Source: JAWXCB01 sp034440455 (GTDB lineage: Bacteria; Bacteroidota; Bacteroidia; Chitinophagales; CAIOSU01). Taken from it: 64,000 bases of DNA. The notes beneath the pieces were generated by a model. That model did no database searches, was not told where the DNA came from, and worked only from the letters and a program-made list of their open reading frames with translations. Where the stretch lies: positions 1 through 64,000 of the forward strand of contig JAWXCB010000114.1 in assembly GCA_034440455.1 (NCBI GenBank), in the 5' to 3' direction. Made by a program: the position numbers and the translations under genes. This document shows positions 18,483 to 26,894 of the stretch, in pieces (the first letter of the stretch is position 1; every line of letters begins with the position of its first letter).

Positions 18483-19526
18483 ATGGACATCTACCTCCTT
18501 GCAATCGAGTCATCCTGTGATGATACTTCAGCCGCTGTCCTGAGAAATGACAAAGTCCTTGCCAATCTTGTCGCTTCGCAGGCGGTGCATGAACAACATG
18601 GCGGCATTGTGCCCGAACTTGCTTCGCGCGCACACATGCAAAACATCGTGCCGGTGGTTGACGAAGCGCTGAAACAAGCCGGTGTTAAAAAAGAACAACT
18701 TCATGCAATTGCCTTTACACGGGGTCCCGGATTGATAGGTTCACTTTTGGTTGGTGGAATGTTTTCTAAAGCGATGACGCTTGCGCTAAAAATTCCGCTT
18801 ATTGAAGTCAATCACATGCAGGCGCATGTGTTGGCGCATTTTATCAAAGAAGCCTCACCCCAACCCTCTCCAAAGGAGAGGGAGCGGCATCCCGTGTTTC
18901 CTTTTCTTTGCCTCACCGTCTCTGGCGGACACACGCAAATCGTGTTGGTGCGCGATTATCTTGAGATGGAAGTTGTTGGGGAAACAAATGATGACGCTGC
19001 GGGCGAGGCGTTTGACAAAAGCGCTAAGCTGCTTGGGTTTCCTTATCCCGGTGGACCGCTCATTGATAAACATGCGCAATTTGGAAATCCTAAAGCATTC
19101 AAATTCGGTGAGCCTGTGGTGGAAGGATTGGATTTCAGCTTCAGCGGATTGAAAACTTCGATTCTCTATTTTTTACAGAAAAAGGAAAAAGAAGACAAGG
19201 ATTTTATTCAGAAAAACCGCAACGACCTTTGCGCCTCCATTCAGGAGGCAATCATCAATATTTTAATGAAGAAGCTGACAAAAGCAGCGAAACAATTCGC
19301 TATAAAAGAAATTGCGATTGCTGGAGGCGTTTCTGCAAACTCCGGGTTGCGTAAAGCGCTTGAAGAAGGTGGGAAAAAACACGGATGGAATGTTTACATC
19401 CCCCCGTTTGAATATTGCACCGACAATGCCGCAATGATTGGGATTGTGGGTTATTATAAATATTTGAAGAAAGATTTTGCACTACAAGGAATTAATCCTG
19501 TGGCGCGATATGCAATTGGAGACTGA
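18483..19526 (+). CDS. tsaD: tRNA threonylcarbamoyltransferase TsaD with inserted repeat peptide
   Basis: Transfers the threonylcarbamoyl group to A37 of ANN-decoding tRNAs (t6A), an essential step in most bacteria. Family motifs are intact: AIESSCDDTSAA at the N-terminus, metal histidines H111 and H115 in NHMQAHVLAH, SGGHTQ, DDAAGEAFDK, GGVSANSGLR and the Asp in CTDNAAM. The 347-residue length is slightly long because residues about 124-136 (ASPQPSPKERERH) are encoded by a palindromic repeat inserted in frame after the metal-binding helix. The inserted site is a loop before FPFLCLTVSGGH, so activity is probably kept. The start ATG 18483 is 56 bp from tamB. Confidence 0.97.
   Translation: MDIYLLAIESSCDDTSAAVLRNDKVLANLVASQAVHEQHGGIVPELASRAHMQNIVPVVDEALKQAGVKKEQLHAIAFTRGPGLIGSLLVGGMFSKAMTLALKIPLIEVNHMQAHVLAHFIKEASPQPSPKERERHPVFPFLCLTVSGGHTQIVLVRDYLEMEVVGETNDDAAGEAFDKSAKLLGFPYPGGPLIDKHAQFGNPKAFKFGEPVVEGLDFSFSGLKTSILYFLQKKEKEDKDFIQKNRNDLCASIQEAIINILMKKLTKAAKQFAIKEIAIAGGVSANSGLRKALEEGGKKHGWNVYIPPFEYCTDNAAMIGIVGYYKYLKKDFALQGINPVARYAIGD
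18853..18884 (+). repeat. Palindromic repeat inserted in frame in tsaD
   Basis: 32 bp with the core CCCTCTCC-AAA-GGAGAGGG (18864-18882). A copy matching 30 of 32 positions lies between genes at 31680-31711. Here it adds about 11-13 codons to tsaD without a stop or frame change. Confidence 0.9.
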
Positions 19527-19605
19527 TGCGAACAGTAGGTAGAAACTTCCTTTTAAACTAAAACTTTCCTGCGCATCACTTGGTTTTTTTTCTAATTTCC
19601 ACTCC

Positions 19606-21393
19606 ATGCGCATCAAAATAGTATTCCTCCATTCACTCATTCTTTCATTTAGTTATTCTCTCATCGCCCAATCCTTTCCCATCGGGCAAATTTCCACTAC
19701 GCTCACCGATGCATCACGCAGCAACCGGCAGATAGGAGTTGAAGTATTTTATCCTGCCACTTCAGCGGGCAGTAATGCACCTGTTGCGAGCGGACAATTT
19801 CCTGTGATTGCGATAGGGCACGGCTTTTCCATGACGTATGATGCTTACAGTAATTTCTGGAATGAGTTTGTGCCGCAGGGTTATATCATCATTTTACCAA
19901 AAACAGAAACAGGTCCTATTCCGTTTCCAAGTCATGGCGACTTTGCGCAGGATTTGAATTATTGCATCAGCTATTTGCAAACACAAAACACAACCAATGC
20001 TTCACCTTTCTTCGGAAAGATTTCAAGTAAAACGGCTGTGATGGGTCATTCAATGGGTGGCGGATGCAGTTTTCTTGCTGCGGGCAGCAACGCGAATATC
20101 ACAACACTTGTTGGATTCGCGCCTGCTGAAACAAATCCATCGGCAATTGCCGCTGCCGCCAATGTCACGATTCCTACGTTGATTTTCATTGGCAGCAAGG
20201 ATAATGTGGCGCCCGGTGCAGGCAATGCAACGGATATGTATAATGCGGTGAATGCTTCGTGCAAAACATACATTACTGTTACTGATGGCAGTCATTGCGG
20301 ATTTGCGGAATCCAATTTCTTGTGCGGGTTCGGAGAAACGAGCGTCTGCCTCGGCTGTTCATTTATTCCGCGCGCACAGCAACACGCCACTACGTTTACA
20401 TTCCTGAATCCGTGGTTGCGCTTTTATTTGAAGGGCGAATGTCCGCAATGGAATGTGTTTCAAAATTTAGTGAATACCGCTGCCGGAGTTTCCGTGCAGC
20501 AGAGTTGCAATTATGCGTTGCCTGTTGCGCAGTTCACCGCATCGGGCAATACTTCCTTTTGCGTTGGCGGCAGTGTTGATTTCACGGCAAGCGGCAATTA
20601 CAATTATGCGTGGTCAACGGGTGAAGCGACACAAAGCATCACCGTTGCGCAAAGCGGTGATTACAGTTTAATTGTAACGGATGTTTATGATTGCCGTGAT
20701 ACTTCCGGTGTCACTTCTGTGGATGTTTATACCAATCCATCACCGGCATTACGCGCGAAAGGTGATTTGCAATTGTGCGCGGGCGAAGTGAATGAATTGT
20801 TTTTGGACAATGCCTTTGCAAGTTATTTGTGGAATAACGGCTCCACTGATTCAACGCTTGTTGTGGTTGATTCAGGAGTCTATTTTGTGCAAGTGATTGA
20901 TGCGAGCGGATGCGCGGGTGTTTCGGATACGGTGGTAGTTGAAGTGATTGCATTGCCTGCCGAACCCGTGATTGAGTGGAGAAACGATACGCTGTTTGTT
21001 GTTTCCGGAAATGGAAATTTTCAATGGTATAGGAACGATACTTTATTGAGCGGAGCAAATAATAATTTTTTCGTTCCTGAATCGGATGGAAATTATTCTT
21101 TGGCGATAGAAGATAGCAACGGTTGTTCTTCCGAATCAGAAGTTATTTCTGTAACAATTATTTCAAGTATCAAATCAATTGAAAGCACCGTGCGTATTTT
21201 CCCTAATCCCACTAATGGAAAATTTGTTATTGAAGGAAATGCAAGCCATTTCTTGTTGTTCGATAAGTTGGGCAAAGAAGTAATGGAATCAACCAACGGC
21301 ATATTTGATATTTCCGCTTTGCTGGCAGGCATCTATTTTTTGAAAGCCGAATATCAAAAGAAAGTATCTTACACACGGATTGTAAAGTATTAA
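19606..21393 (+). CDS. Secreted alpha/beta hydrolase with T9SS sorting domain
   Basis: A 595-residue exported enzyme. After a signal peptide (residues 1-21, ending LIAQ) comes an alpha/beta-hydrolase domain (about 25-290) resembling the dienelactone hydrolase, chlorophyllase and PAF-acetylhydrolase group: oxyanion region IAIGHGFSM, nucleophile elbow GHSMGGG, and a catalytic His probably in DGSHCGF. Two or more Ig-like modules follow (about 300-500; YAWSTGEATQSITV and SYLWNNGSTDSTLVV show the repeated pattern). A type A sorting domain starting VRIFPNPTNGKFVIEG ends the protein. The substrate is unknown; esterase or lipase activity is likely. Confidence 0.85.
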   Translation: MRIKIVFLHSLILSFSYSLIAQSFPIGQISTTLTDASRSNRQIGVEVFYPATSAGSNAPVASGQFPVIAIGHGFSMTYDAYSNFWNEFVPQGYIIILPKTETGPIPFPSHGDFAQDLNYCISYLQTQNTTNASPFFGKISSKTAVMGHSMGGGCSFLAAGSNANITTLVGFAPAETNPSAIAAAANVTIPTLIFIGSKDNVAPGAGNATDMYNAVNASCKTYITVTDGSHCGFAESNFLCGFGETSVCLGCSFIPRAQQHATTFTFLNPWLRFYLKGECPQWNVFQNLVNTAAGVSVQQSCNYALPVAQFTASGNTSFCVGGSVDFTASGNYNYAWSTGEATQSITVAQSGDYSLIVTDVYDCRDTSGVTSVDVYTNPSPALRAKGDLQLCAGEVNELFLDNAFASYLWNNGSTDSTLVVVDSGVYFVQVIDASGCAGVSDTVVVEVIALPAEPVIEWRNDTLFVVSGNGNFQWYRNDTLLSGANNNFFVPESDGNYSLAIEDSNGCSSESEVISVTIISSIKSIESTVRIFPNPTNGKFVIEGNASHFLLFDKLGKEVMESTNGIFDISALLAGIYFLKAEYQKKVSYTRIVKY

Positions 21394-21416
21394 CCAGAAA
21401 GTTCTGAAGTAGTGTC

Positions 21417-21437
21417 ATGCCGGACTTGTTCCGGCAT
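21417..21437. repeat. Dispersed palindromic repeat, copy 2
   Basis: Same arms and loop as 8538-8558 (ATGCCGGA, CTTGT, TCCGGCAT). It opens with an ATG in frame with the next gene, which invites a wrong start (MPDLFRHP). Confidence 0.8.
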
Positions 21438-21458
21438 CCCCAACTAAATCAACCAAGT

Positions 21459-22154
21459 ATGGACTTAACAAACAAAACCGCCATCGTTACCGGTGCCAGC
21501 AAAGGAATCGGCAAAGCCGTTGTGCTTGCATTACTCGAAAAAGGAGTGAAAGTAGCAGGGTGGAGCAGAAGCAACCCAAACATCCAGCATCTCGCGTTTC
21601 ATTTTGTGCAGGCGGATGTCAGCAAACAACAACAAGTGGAAAGCGCATTTGAAAAAACCATGCAGTTGTTTGGCGGGCAAGTTCATATTCTGGTCAATAA
21701 TGCCGGGCTTGGCGTTTTCTCCAAACTCGAAGAAACATCAATCGAAAACTGGCACCTGATGTTTGATACCAATGTGCATGGCATTTTCTATTGCACACGC
21801 AAAGCAATCCCCGTGATGCGGCAGCAAAAGCTGGGGCACATCATCAATATTTCATCTATCGCAGGATTGACGGGCATTGAAGAAGCCACAGGCTATTGCG
21901 CCACTAAGTTTGCCGTGCGCGGCATTTCACAATCGCTGTTTAAAGAAGTGCGCAAAGACAACATCAAAGTAACATGCATCTGCCCCGGCTCGGTGCATAC
22001 GGAATTCTTCAATGAATCTTCACACGTTACCGCAAACGACACGATGCTGCATCCCAAAGATGTTGCCGATTCAATTCTGCATGTTCTCGAAACACCCGAC
22101 AACTTTCTGACAGTTGAGGTGGAGTTGAGACCGATGAATGTAAGATATAGTTAG
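21459..22154 (+). CDS. SDR-family oxidoreductase
   Basis: A 231-residue NAD(P)-dependent short-chain dehydrogenase/reductase. It shows the cofactor motif TGASKGIG, NNAG, catalytic Ser in INISSIAG and YCATK (Tyr-x3-Lys). It is closest in layout to 3-ketoacyl-ACP reductase-like SDRs, but the substrate cannot be told. I use ATG 21459 (MDLTNKTAIVTG). An in-frame ATG at 21417 lies inside a palindromic repeat and would add 14 meaningless residues. It is convergent with the PIN toxin gene, 24 bp away. Confidence 0.92.
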   Translation: MDLTNKTAIVTGASKGIGKAVVLALLEKGVKVAGWSRSNPNIQHLAFHFVQADVSKQQQVESAFEKTMQLFGGQVHILVNNAGLGVFSKLEETSIENWHLMFDTNVHGIFYCTRKAIPVMRQQKLGHIINISSIAGLTGIEEATGYCATKFAVRGISQSLFKEVRKDNIKVTCICPGSVHTEFFNESSHVTANDTMLHPKDVADSILHVLETPDNFLTVEVELRPMNVRYS

Positions 22155-22178
22155 CTTTTGCCTGAGGGTATGAAAAGT

Positions 22179-22649
22179 CTATTTTTTTTCTCGCCTTTTG
22201 CTTTTTCGTTCAAGCTTATCAAGTAGCAATAGAAGTTCTGAAGTAGAAATAATGTTATTGAAACCTTTTGCTTTTAACCTATCATAGAGGGCTTTGTCGC
22301 CCGTCCAAAGTTTGGTTTTCAGGTGTGTTGCCAATGCGACAAATGGCGTATCGTCAGGGTCAATATTTTTCAAAAGGTTTTCTGCGCTCTGAAATGCGTG
22401 TTGCGGAATAAGTTGTTCGTTGATAAACGTAATATTAGCCGTTACATAAGATTGCAACTCATCCAATTCTTGCGGTTCAAGCCGTGTTCGTTTGAGCAAT
22501 TTGCTGCGATGCTTCAGCAATTCAGTCTTGAGAAATTCAACAGAATAAAATTGCAGGTAGTTTTTAGATGTGAGCAGTATTTTTCCAATTCCTCCGGTGG
22601 AATTGAGGATGCAGCTGAAAACGATGTTTGTGTCAACAACGATTTTCAC
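22179..22649 (-). CDS. PIN-domain toxin (VapC-like)
   Basis: A PIN-fold ribonuclease of 156 residues. Acidic active-site residues are visible in VVDTNIVFS (first Asp), the Glu in SVEFLKTELL, DPDDTPFVALA and WTGDKALYDRL. I choose GTG 22649 because it gives VKIVVDTN, the usual PIN N-terminus, and because GTGA overlaps the antitoxin stop by 4 bp; an in-frame ATG further upstream lies in the antitoxin gene. As a pair with the gene before it, it should be a type II toxin that cuts RNA when free. Confidence 0.85.
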   Translation of the reverse strand: MKIVVDTNIVFSCILNSTGGIGKILLTSKNYLQFYSVEFLKTELLKHRSKLLKRTRLEPQELDELQSYVTANITFINEQLIPQHAFQSAENLLKNIDPDDTPFVALATHLKTKLWTGDKALYDRLKAKGFNNIISTSELLLLLDKLERKSKRREKK

Positions 22650-22849
22650 TTGATAAAACGCTTCCGGTTTTTCTTCCACCAGCCTGCGTTCACTTCATCG
22701 GCAAGGCGGTCAACTGTTTTTTGAGGCACTTTGAATTTTGAGGTAAGTTCGATGTAGCGCAGGTAGTTTACAAAATCCTGCAAGTCTTCCGTATTTGCTG
22801 ATAGCGGGAGGCGGACTATCACTTCCTTGTTTGTTGTTTCAATGCGCAT
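22646..22849 (-). CDS. Antitoxin partner of the PIN toxin
   Basis: A 67-residue protein (MRIETTNKEVIVRLPL...) rich in charged residues, coded directly before the PIN gene and overlapping it by 4 bp. The beginning looks like a short beta-strand/helix DNA-binding element and the end (GWWKKNRKRF) like a toxin-binding tail. The antitoxin role follows from the arrangement; I do not recognise the family with certainty. Confidence 0.75.
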   Translation of the reverse strand: MRIETTNKEVIVRLPLSANTEDLQDFVNYLRYIELTSKFKVPQKTVDRLADEVNAGWWKKNRKRFIK

Positions 22850-22946
22850 AAACTTGAATTGATTTTAAAGATAAGAAAGACTATTTGTTTTTGCGGTTGA
22901 TGAAAATAACAGCAAAGCATAATTTCTTTCGAATTCCTGCAACCCC

Positions 22947-23574
22947 CTAAAGCACCACAATACTCACCGTGTCGCTCCATTTCAGCGGACCATCTTTGGT
23001 AATCACGCGGTGGCGGAAATACATGGAGGTGAGCGGCTTTAAGTCCCGCACTACAGTTGTTGCTTTTACGGTGGAGGGAAGCTACGTCCAGTGGATGCCG
23101 TTTGTGCTCATCGCCCATTCATGAAAATCACGCTATCCCGCTCCTCTTGCAATCAAATAAATTTCACCCGAAAGCCCGCGCCTTGCATCAAGCAGCAGCT
23201 TCGCGTGGGCTGCGCCCTTTCATGCTGAAGCCCGATGAGGCGATAATCTTCACCGCCTCTAACACATCAGGGGTGGCGTCCGCCAGTGTTTGCACATAGC
23301 TGAGTAAGCCATTTACATCCGTCCGCACAACATTATATTTTGCATTGTGCTTGCTTGCAGCGCTTGTCACGCGTGTATTTGCTTTCGCTTCTGCCGCAAT
23401 CAGTTCCTTCAAATGAGTTTTGACGACAGGTAATGCAGGCGAGGGGCTTACAAATATTGCAGGATTCTGTTCTATTTGGAGGATAATTGCCCCAACTCTT
23501 CCCATGAAAGTTGCCACTCCAAGTGATTTCCTAAAGTGGAATACTGCTATCGGTCTTTGTCTTGCTTTTGCCAT
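22947..23574 (-). pseudogene. Decayed FN3-domain protein gene
   Basis: Reading from ATG 23574, an N-terminal part (MAKARQRPIAVFHF..., 128 codons) ends at 23188. A frameshift there leads into a second frame that carries on the family pattern (DARRGLSGEIYLIARGAG, then a stop, then STNGIHWT, another stop, then PSTVKATTVVRDLKPLTSM and a C-terminus ending WSDTVSIVVL). The rejoined product is an alpha-helical N-terminus plus one fibronectin type III module, a gene type common in Bacteroidota. One frameshift and two in-frame stops show it is no longer translated as a whole. I do not know the function of the intact family. Confidence 0.8.
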
Positions 23575-23595
23575 AGGATGCTGTGATAACCTAAG

Positions 23596-23949
23596 TTACA
23601 GCATGTTTAGTGTCATCGCATTCAAAGAAAATGCACGTGCTTTTTCGGAAAGTATGTTTACATTTTCCGAAGTTTTATGTGCATCTGCCGAAAATGTACT
23701 GACAAGAGCAGATGCTGCAAAAGCATCTGCTGAATAGCTTTCTACATCTTCCGGTAATTTCTTTCCATCTCGCGGTGATGTGAATGCTTCTTCTTCTGAT
23801 GTAATGCTATCTCCTACTTCTGTAGCTGCATTCTTAGGAGATGGATTGGCAGATGAGAGAGATGTGGTTGCAGATGCAGGAGATGGAGGGACATTTGAAA
23901 GAAGTGTGAAGGATTGATTTTGAGAGGTGGAAACGAGGGTGTGCTCCAT
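23596..23949 (-). CDS. Hypothetical heptad-repeat protein
   Basis: A 117-residue open frame 21 bp upstream of the FN3 pseudogene. Its N-terminal half is Ser/Pro/Thr-rich and disordered-looking. Its C-terminal half is a strict seven-residue repeat with Ser at the first place of six successive units and Ala or Leu recurring, which suggests a long amphipathic helix. The underlying DNA is a 21-bp tandem array that is open on both strands, so the strand, and whether it is translated at all, are uncertain. No homologue comes to mind with confidence. Confidence 0.35.
   Translation of the reverse strand: MEHTLVSTSQNQSFTLLSNVPPSPASATTSLSSANPSPKNAATEVGDSITSEEEAFTSPRDGKKLPEDVESYSADAFAASALVSTFSADAHKTSENVNILSEKARAFSLNAMTLNML
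23627..23734. repeat. Degenerate 21-bp tandem array
   Basis: Five units of 21 bp begin at 23627, 23648, 23669, 23690 and 23711, and a partial unit follows. On the plus strand each starts GAA or GAT and recodes a heptad (E/D-x-A-x-x-x-S/A). On the minus strand it encodes the Ser-led heptads of the hypothetical protein. Confidence 0.7.
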
Positions 23950-24251
23950 TTCATCCGCTTGTATAAGATGAGCATGAATATCATTAATTTAGTGTACAAG
24001 AATTTTCGCTTATCAAATAGTTAGTGGTAACTCTAAACAGACCCGTGCTAACTTAAAACTGACGAGCTTTTAATCAACTTGACACAAGACAAAAAACATA
24101 TCGGACAGACATCGCTTCGTTTTTAATTTTTTTTGCAACGCACAAATATTTTAATTCATTTTTTTTCAACCGCACAAAACGCTTTTTCAGCTTCGTAGCA
24201 AAATCTTCAATCATGTTTCATTACTTTGCCTGACCAAATAATTATATCATA
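23950..24251. other. AT-rich leader of the McrBC pair
   Basis: About 300 bp, with T- and A-rich runs, upstream of the restriction genes. No gene or clear TAnnTTTG box stands out. The drop in GC continues into mcrB and mcrC, unlike the flanking genes. Confidence 0.5.
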
Positions 24252-26891
24252 ATGGAAATACAGTTTCAATATGTCACTGACCTTGCAAAAAAATATAACC
24301 AGTATGCAGAACACCCTGCAACTCTTTACAAGGCGATAAATGACCTGCCACAAAATATTGTTCAAGATATTTTCAAAGAGTATGGCGATCCCGACAATAG
24401 ATTTCAACCTGTAAATGTTTTGAGAGCAGAAGTTGCAAGAGAATTACTTAAAGGCACGACCATAACCGAAGCGAAAGTTGAAGAAATAAAAGAACACATT
24501 AGACAGAAAGACAAAAAATATTTTTCCCACTTGTCAGCAGAGTTTATAAAAGAACTTGAAACTTATGCAATCGGGAAGCGAGACATGTTCGCTAATTGGC
24601 AAAGACCTTGGAGTGTCTTTCACACTTTCTTTTATCGCTTAAAGTGGGGCAAAGAAAAAGAAACAGTTCAGGCATACTTGCAGCAAATGTGCAGCGACTT
24701 GCAAAAAGAATTGGACTTACCTGATTATTCAATTCACTGGGTTGACTTCAACGGTGCATCAAACTTTGGTAGTGATTGGTGTTGGTTAGCATTGTATCCG
24801 ATGATTAAAGATTCTCACCGTGATGCTTATCAATTTTTTATCCGATTAAGTTTCACACCTGAGGCAGGAAGAATTGCAGGATTTTCATTGAGAGATGCAA
24901 AGCCAAATCAATTGAAGCATGTTAACTCTTATGCTGAAGCAGTAAAGTTTTTGAAAGAGTTGAAGCCAGAGATAATTAAACTCAATAAAGAAAGCAGAAA
25001 CTATTTCAAGTTTGCCCCAGGTTCACAGGCAAGCGAATGGACAAAGTTCTACACTGAGAAAATTGCAGCAATTGGGTTTGGTGGTTTCAACTTGGGGGAC
25101 ATTTCCAAATACAATTCAAGAGAAGAAATAAATATCGCAGCAGGTTTGCCGGCTGACAGCGAGTCAAATCAAACATGGAATCTTTGGCTTTTTAAATCCG
25201 CAAACAAAGGGGATGTGGTTTTCGCCAATAAAGGCGTGAACGCCTGTATTGGAATTGGAATCATTGAAGGAAATTATTATTATGATGGAAACGCAGACGG
25301 TTACAAATACAAACGAAAAATAAATTGGATTACTGAAAAGGTTTATCAATACAAACCAAACTCTCACAAGGATTATAAAAGTTTATTCAGACCCGACACA
25401 TTCAGTCCGACAAAAGTTTGGAGTTTCTTATTGTCGGAGTATGCAAGATTATATCCCGAACTTATTCCAGTATTTGAGAAGCACAATTTAAAATACAATC
25501 CAACAGAAGAAAGTAATCCGACAGTTGCAGAACCAAATAGTGAATATGGGGAATTGAATGCTGAGGAAAATAAAGAAATGAATTTTTGGTGGCTCAATGC
25601 TAATCCGAAAATTTGGGAGATAGGAAAACACAGCGAAGGACAATTACAGACCTACACCACTCACAACGAAAAAGGAAACAAGAGAAGAATCTACAAATAC
25701 TTTGAAGCAGCCAAGCAAGGAGATTTAATGATTGGCTACGAAAGCACACCGACAAAACAAATCAAGGCGATTTATGAAATCACAAAAGGAATTCATAATA
25801 CGGACAAGGGAGAGGAAATAGAATTTAGGCTAATAGAGAAGTTAGAAATTCCTGTTCATTGGAATGAATTAAAAAACAATCCTGCTTTGCAGGATTGTGA
25901 AGTGTTCATCAATAATCAGGGAAGTTTGTTTCGCATAACGGAAGAAGAATATGACATCATTCGTGAGGCGATTGACAATAAAAATATCATCACACAAATA
26001 CTGACGCAAGGCAGCAGTATTAAATCCTACAAGTTTACAGAGGACAGCGATAAACCATTTGTAAGTGAAAGCTACTTTCTTCAAACCGTTGAACTTTTGA
26101 AACGGAAAAAAAATATCATTCTTCAAGGACCCCCAGGGGTTGGAAAAACTTTCATCGCAAGAAAACTTGCTTATGAAATTATGAAAGAGATGAAAGATGC
26201 AAACATTGAAATGGTGCAGTTTCATCAATCATACAGCTATGAAGATTTTATTCAAGGCATACGACCAACACTGAAAGGAAACTTTGATTTGAGAGACGGA
26301 ATTTTTTATTCGTTCTGCAAACGAGCATTATCATTTCCCGACAGACCTTTCTTTTTTGTCATTGATGAAATTAACAGAGGAAACCTTAGTAAAATATTTG
26401 GCGAGTTGCTGATGTTGATTGAATCGGATAAGAGAGATGAAAAGTTTGCTTTGAAACTTGCATACTCTGAGGAAGACGATGACAAATTTTATGTTCCTGA
26501 CAACATTCACATCATTGGAACAATGAACACGGCAGACCGTTCATTGGCAATTGTTGATTATGCTTTGAGAAGAAGATTTGCATTTATCAATTTACAACCC
26601 GACTACGGTGAAGCATTCCGTTCATTCCTTTCTGACAAAGGAGTTTCAAATGGTTTGGTTGAACATATTTGTTCAGCAGTTCAAATAGTAAATAACAAAA
26701 TAAAAGCTGATAATAATTTGGGAGACGGTTTTCAAATCGGACACAGCTATTTCTGTTCTTTCAAAACAGGAGACGATGAAAAAGTTTGGTGGAATGAATT
26801 TTTGACTTTTGAAATCAAACCTCTGTTAGAAGAAATTTGGTTTGACGATGCAACAAGCGTAACGGAAATGCTGAAACAACTTTTAAGATAG
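24252..26891 (+). CDS. McrB-like AAA+ restriction NTPase with PUA/EVE-like domains
   Basis: Motor and target-recognition subunit of an McrBC-type (type IV) restriction system, 879 residues. Residues 1-270 form an N-terminal domain I do not recognise. Two regions look like PUA/EVE-type modified-base readers: about 280-375 (WNLWLFKSANKGDVVFANKG) and about 432-560 (FWWLNANPKIWEIG...AKQGDLMIGYE). The McrB AAA+ domain follows: Walker A GPPGVGKT (about 626), HQSYSYEDFIQGIRP, Walker B FFVIDEINRGN (about 700), sensor TMNTADRSL and arginine finger ALRRRF. The partner mcrC begins 3 bp after the stop. Base composition is lower in GC than neighbouring core genes, consistent with horizontal transfer. Confidence 0.9.
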   Translation: MEIQFQYVTDLAKKYNQYAEHPATLYKAINDLPQNIVQDIFKEYGDPDNRFQPVNVLRAEVARELLKGTTITEAKVEEIKEHIRQKDKKYFSHLSAEFIKELETYAIGKRDMFANWQRPWSVFHTFFYRLKWGKEKETVQAYLQQMCSDLQKELDLPDYSIHWVDFNGASNFGSDWCWLALYPMIKDSHRDAYQFFIRLSFTPEAGRIAGFSLRDAKPNQLKHVNSYAEAVKFLKELKPEIIKLNKESRNYFKFAPGSQASEWTKFYTEKIAAIGFGGFNLGDISKYNSREEINIAAGLPADSESNQTWNLWLFKSANKGDVVFANKGVNACIGIGIIEGNYYYDGNADGYKYKRKINWITEKVYQYKPNSHKDYKSLFRPDTFSPTKVWSFLLSEYARLYPELIPVFEKHNLKYNPTEESNPTVAEPNSEYGELNAEENKEMNFWWLNANPKIWEIGKHSEGQLQTYTTHNEKGNKRRIYKYFEAAKQGDLMIGYESTPTKQIKAIYEITKGIHNTDKGEEIEFRLIEKLEIPVHWNELKNNPALQDCEVFINNQGSLFRITEEEYDIIREAIDNKNIITQILTQGSSIKSYKFTEDSDKPFVSESYFLQTVELLKRKKNIILQGPPGVGKTFIARKLAYEIMKEMKDANIEMVQFHQSYSYEDFIQGIRPTLKGNFDLRDGIFYSFCKRALSFPDRPFFFVIDEINRGNLSKIFGELLMLIESDKRDEKFALKLAYSEEDDDKFYVPDNIHIIGTMNTADRSLAIVDYALRRRFAFINLQPDYGEAFRSFLSDKGVSNGLVEHICSAVQIVNNKIKADNNLGDGFQIGHSYFCSFKTGDDEKVWWNEFLTFEIKPLLEEIWFDDATSVTEMLKQLLR

Positions 26892-26894
26892 ACG

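Noticed and set aside
21417..21458. Extended N-terminus of the SDR (MPDLFRHP...)
   Set aside because: It is the translation of a palindromic repeat that also occurs at 8538; the conserved domain begins at ATG 21459.
22819..23118. 99-codon frame near the FN3 pseudogene
   Set aside because: A different frame on the same strand carries the FN3 pattern, so this one is chance.
23627..23734. CRISPR array
   Set aside because: Units are contiguous and degenerate at 21 bp with no spacers and no cas genes nearby.
23420..23737. Plus-strand 105-codon frame over the tandem array
   Set aside because: The first two thirds are antisense to the FN3 pseudogene; only the repeat part looks regular, and this follows from the 21-bp DNA repeat.
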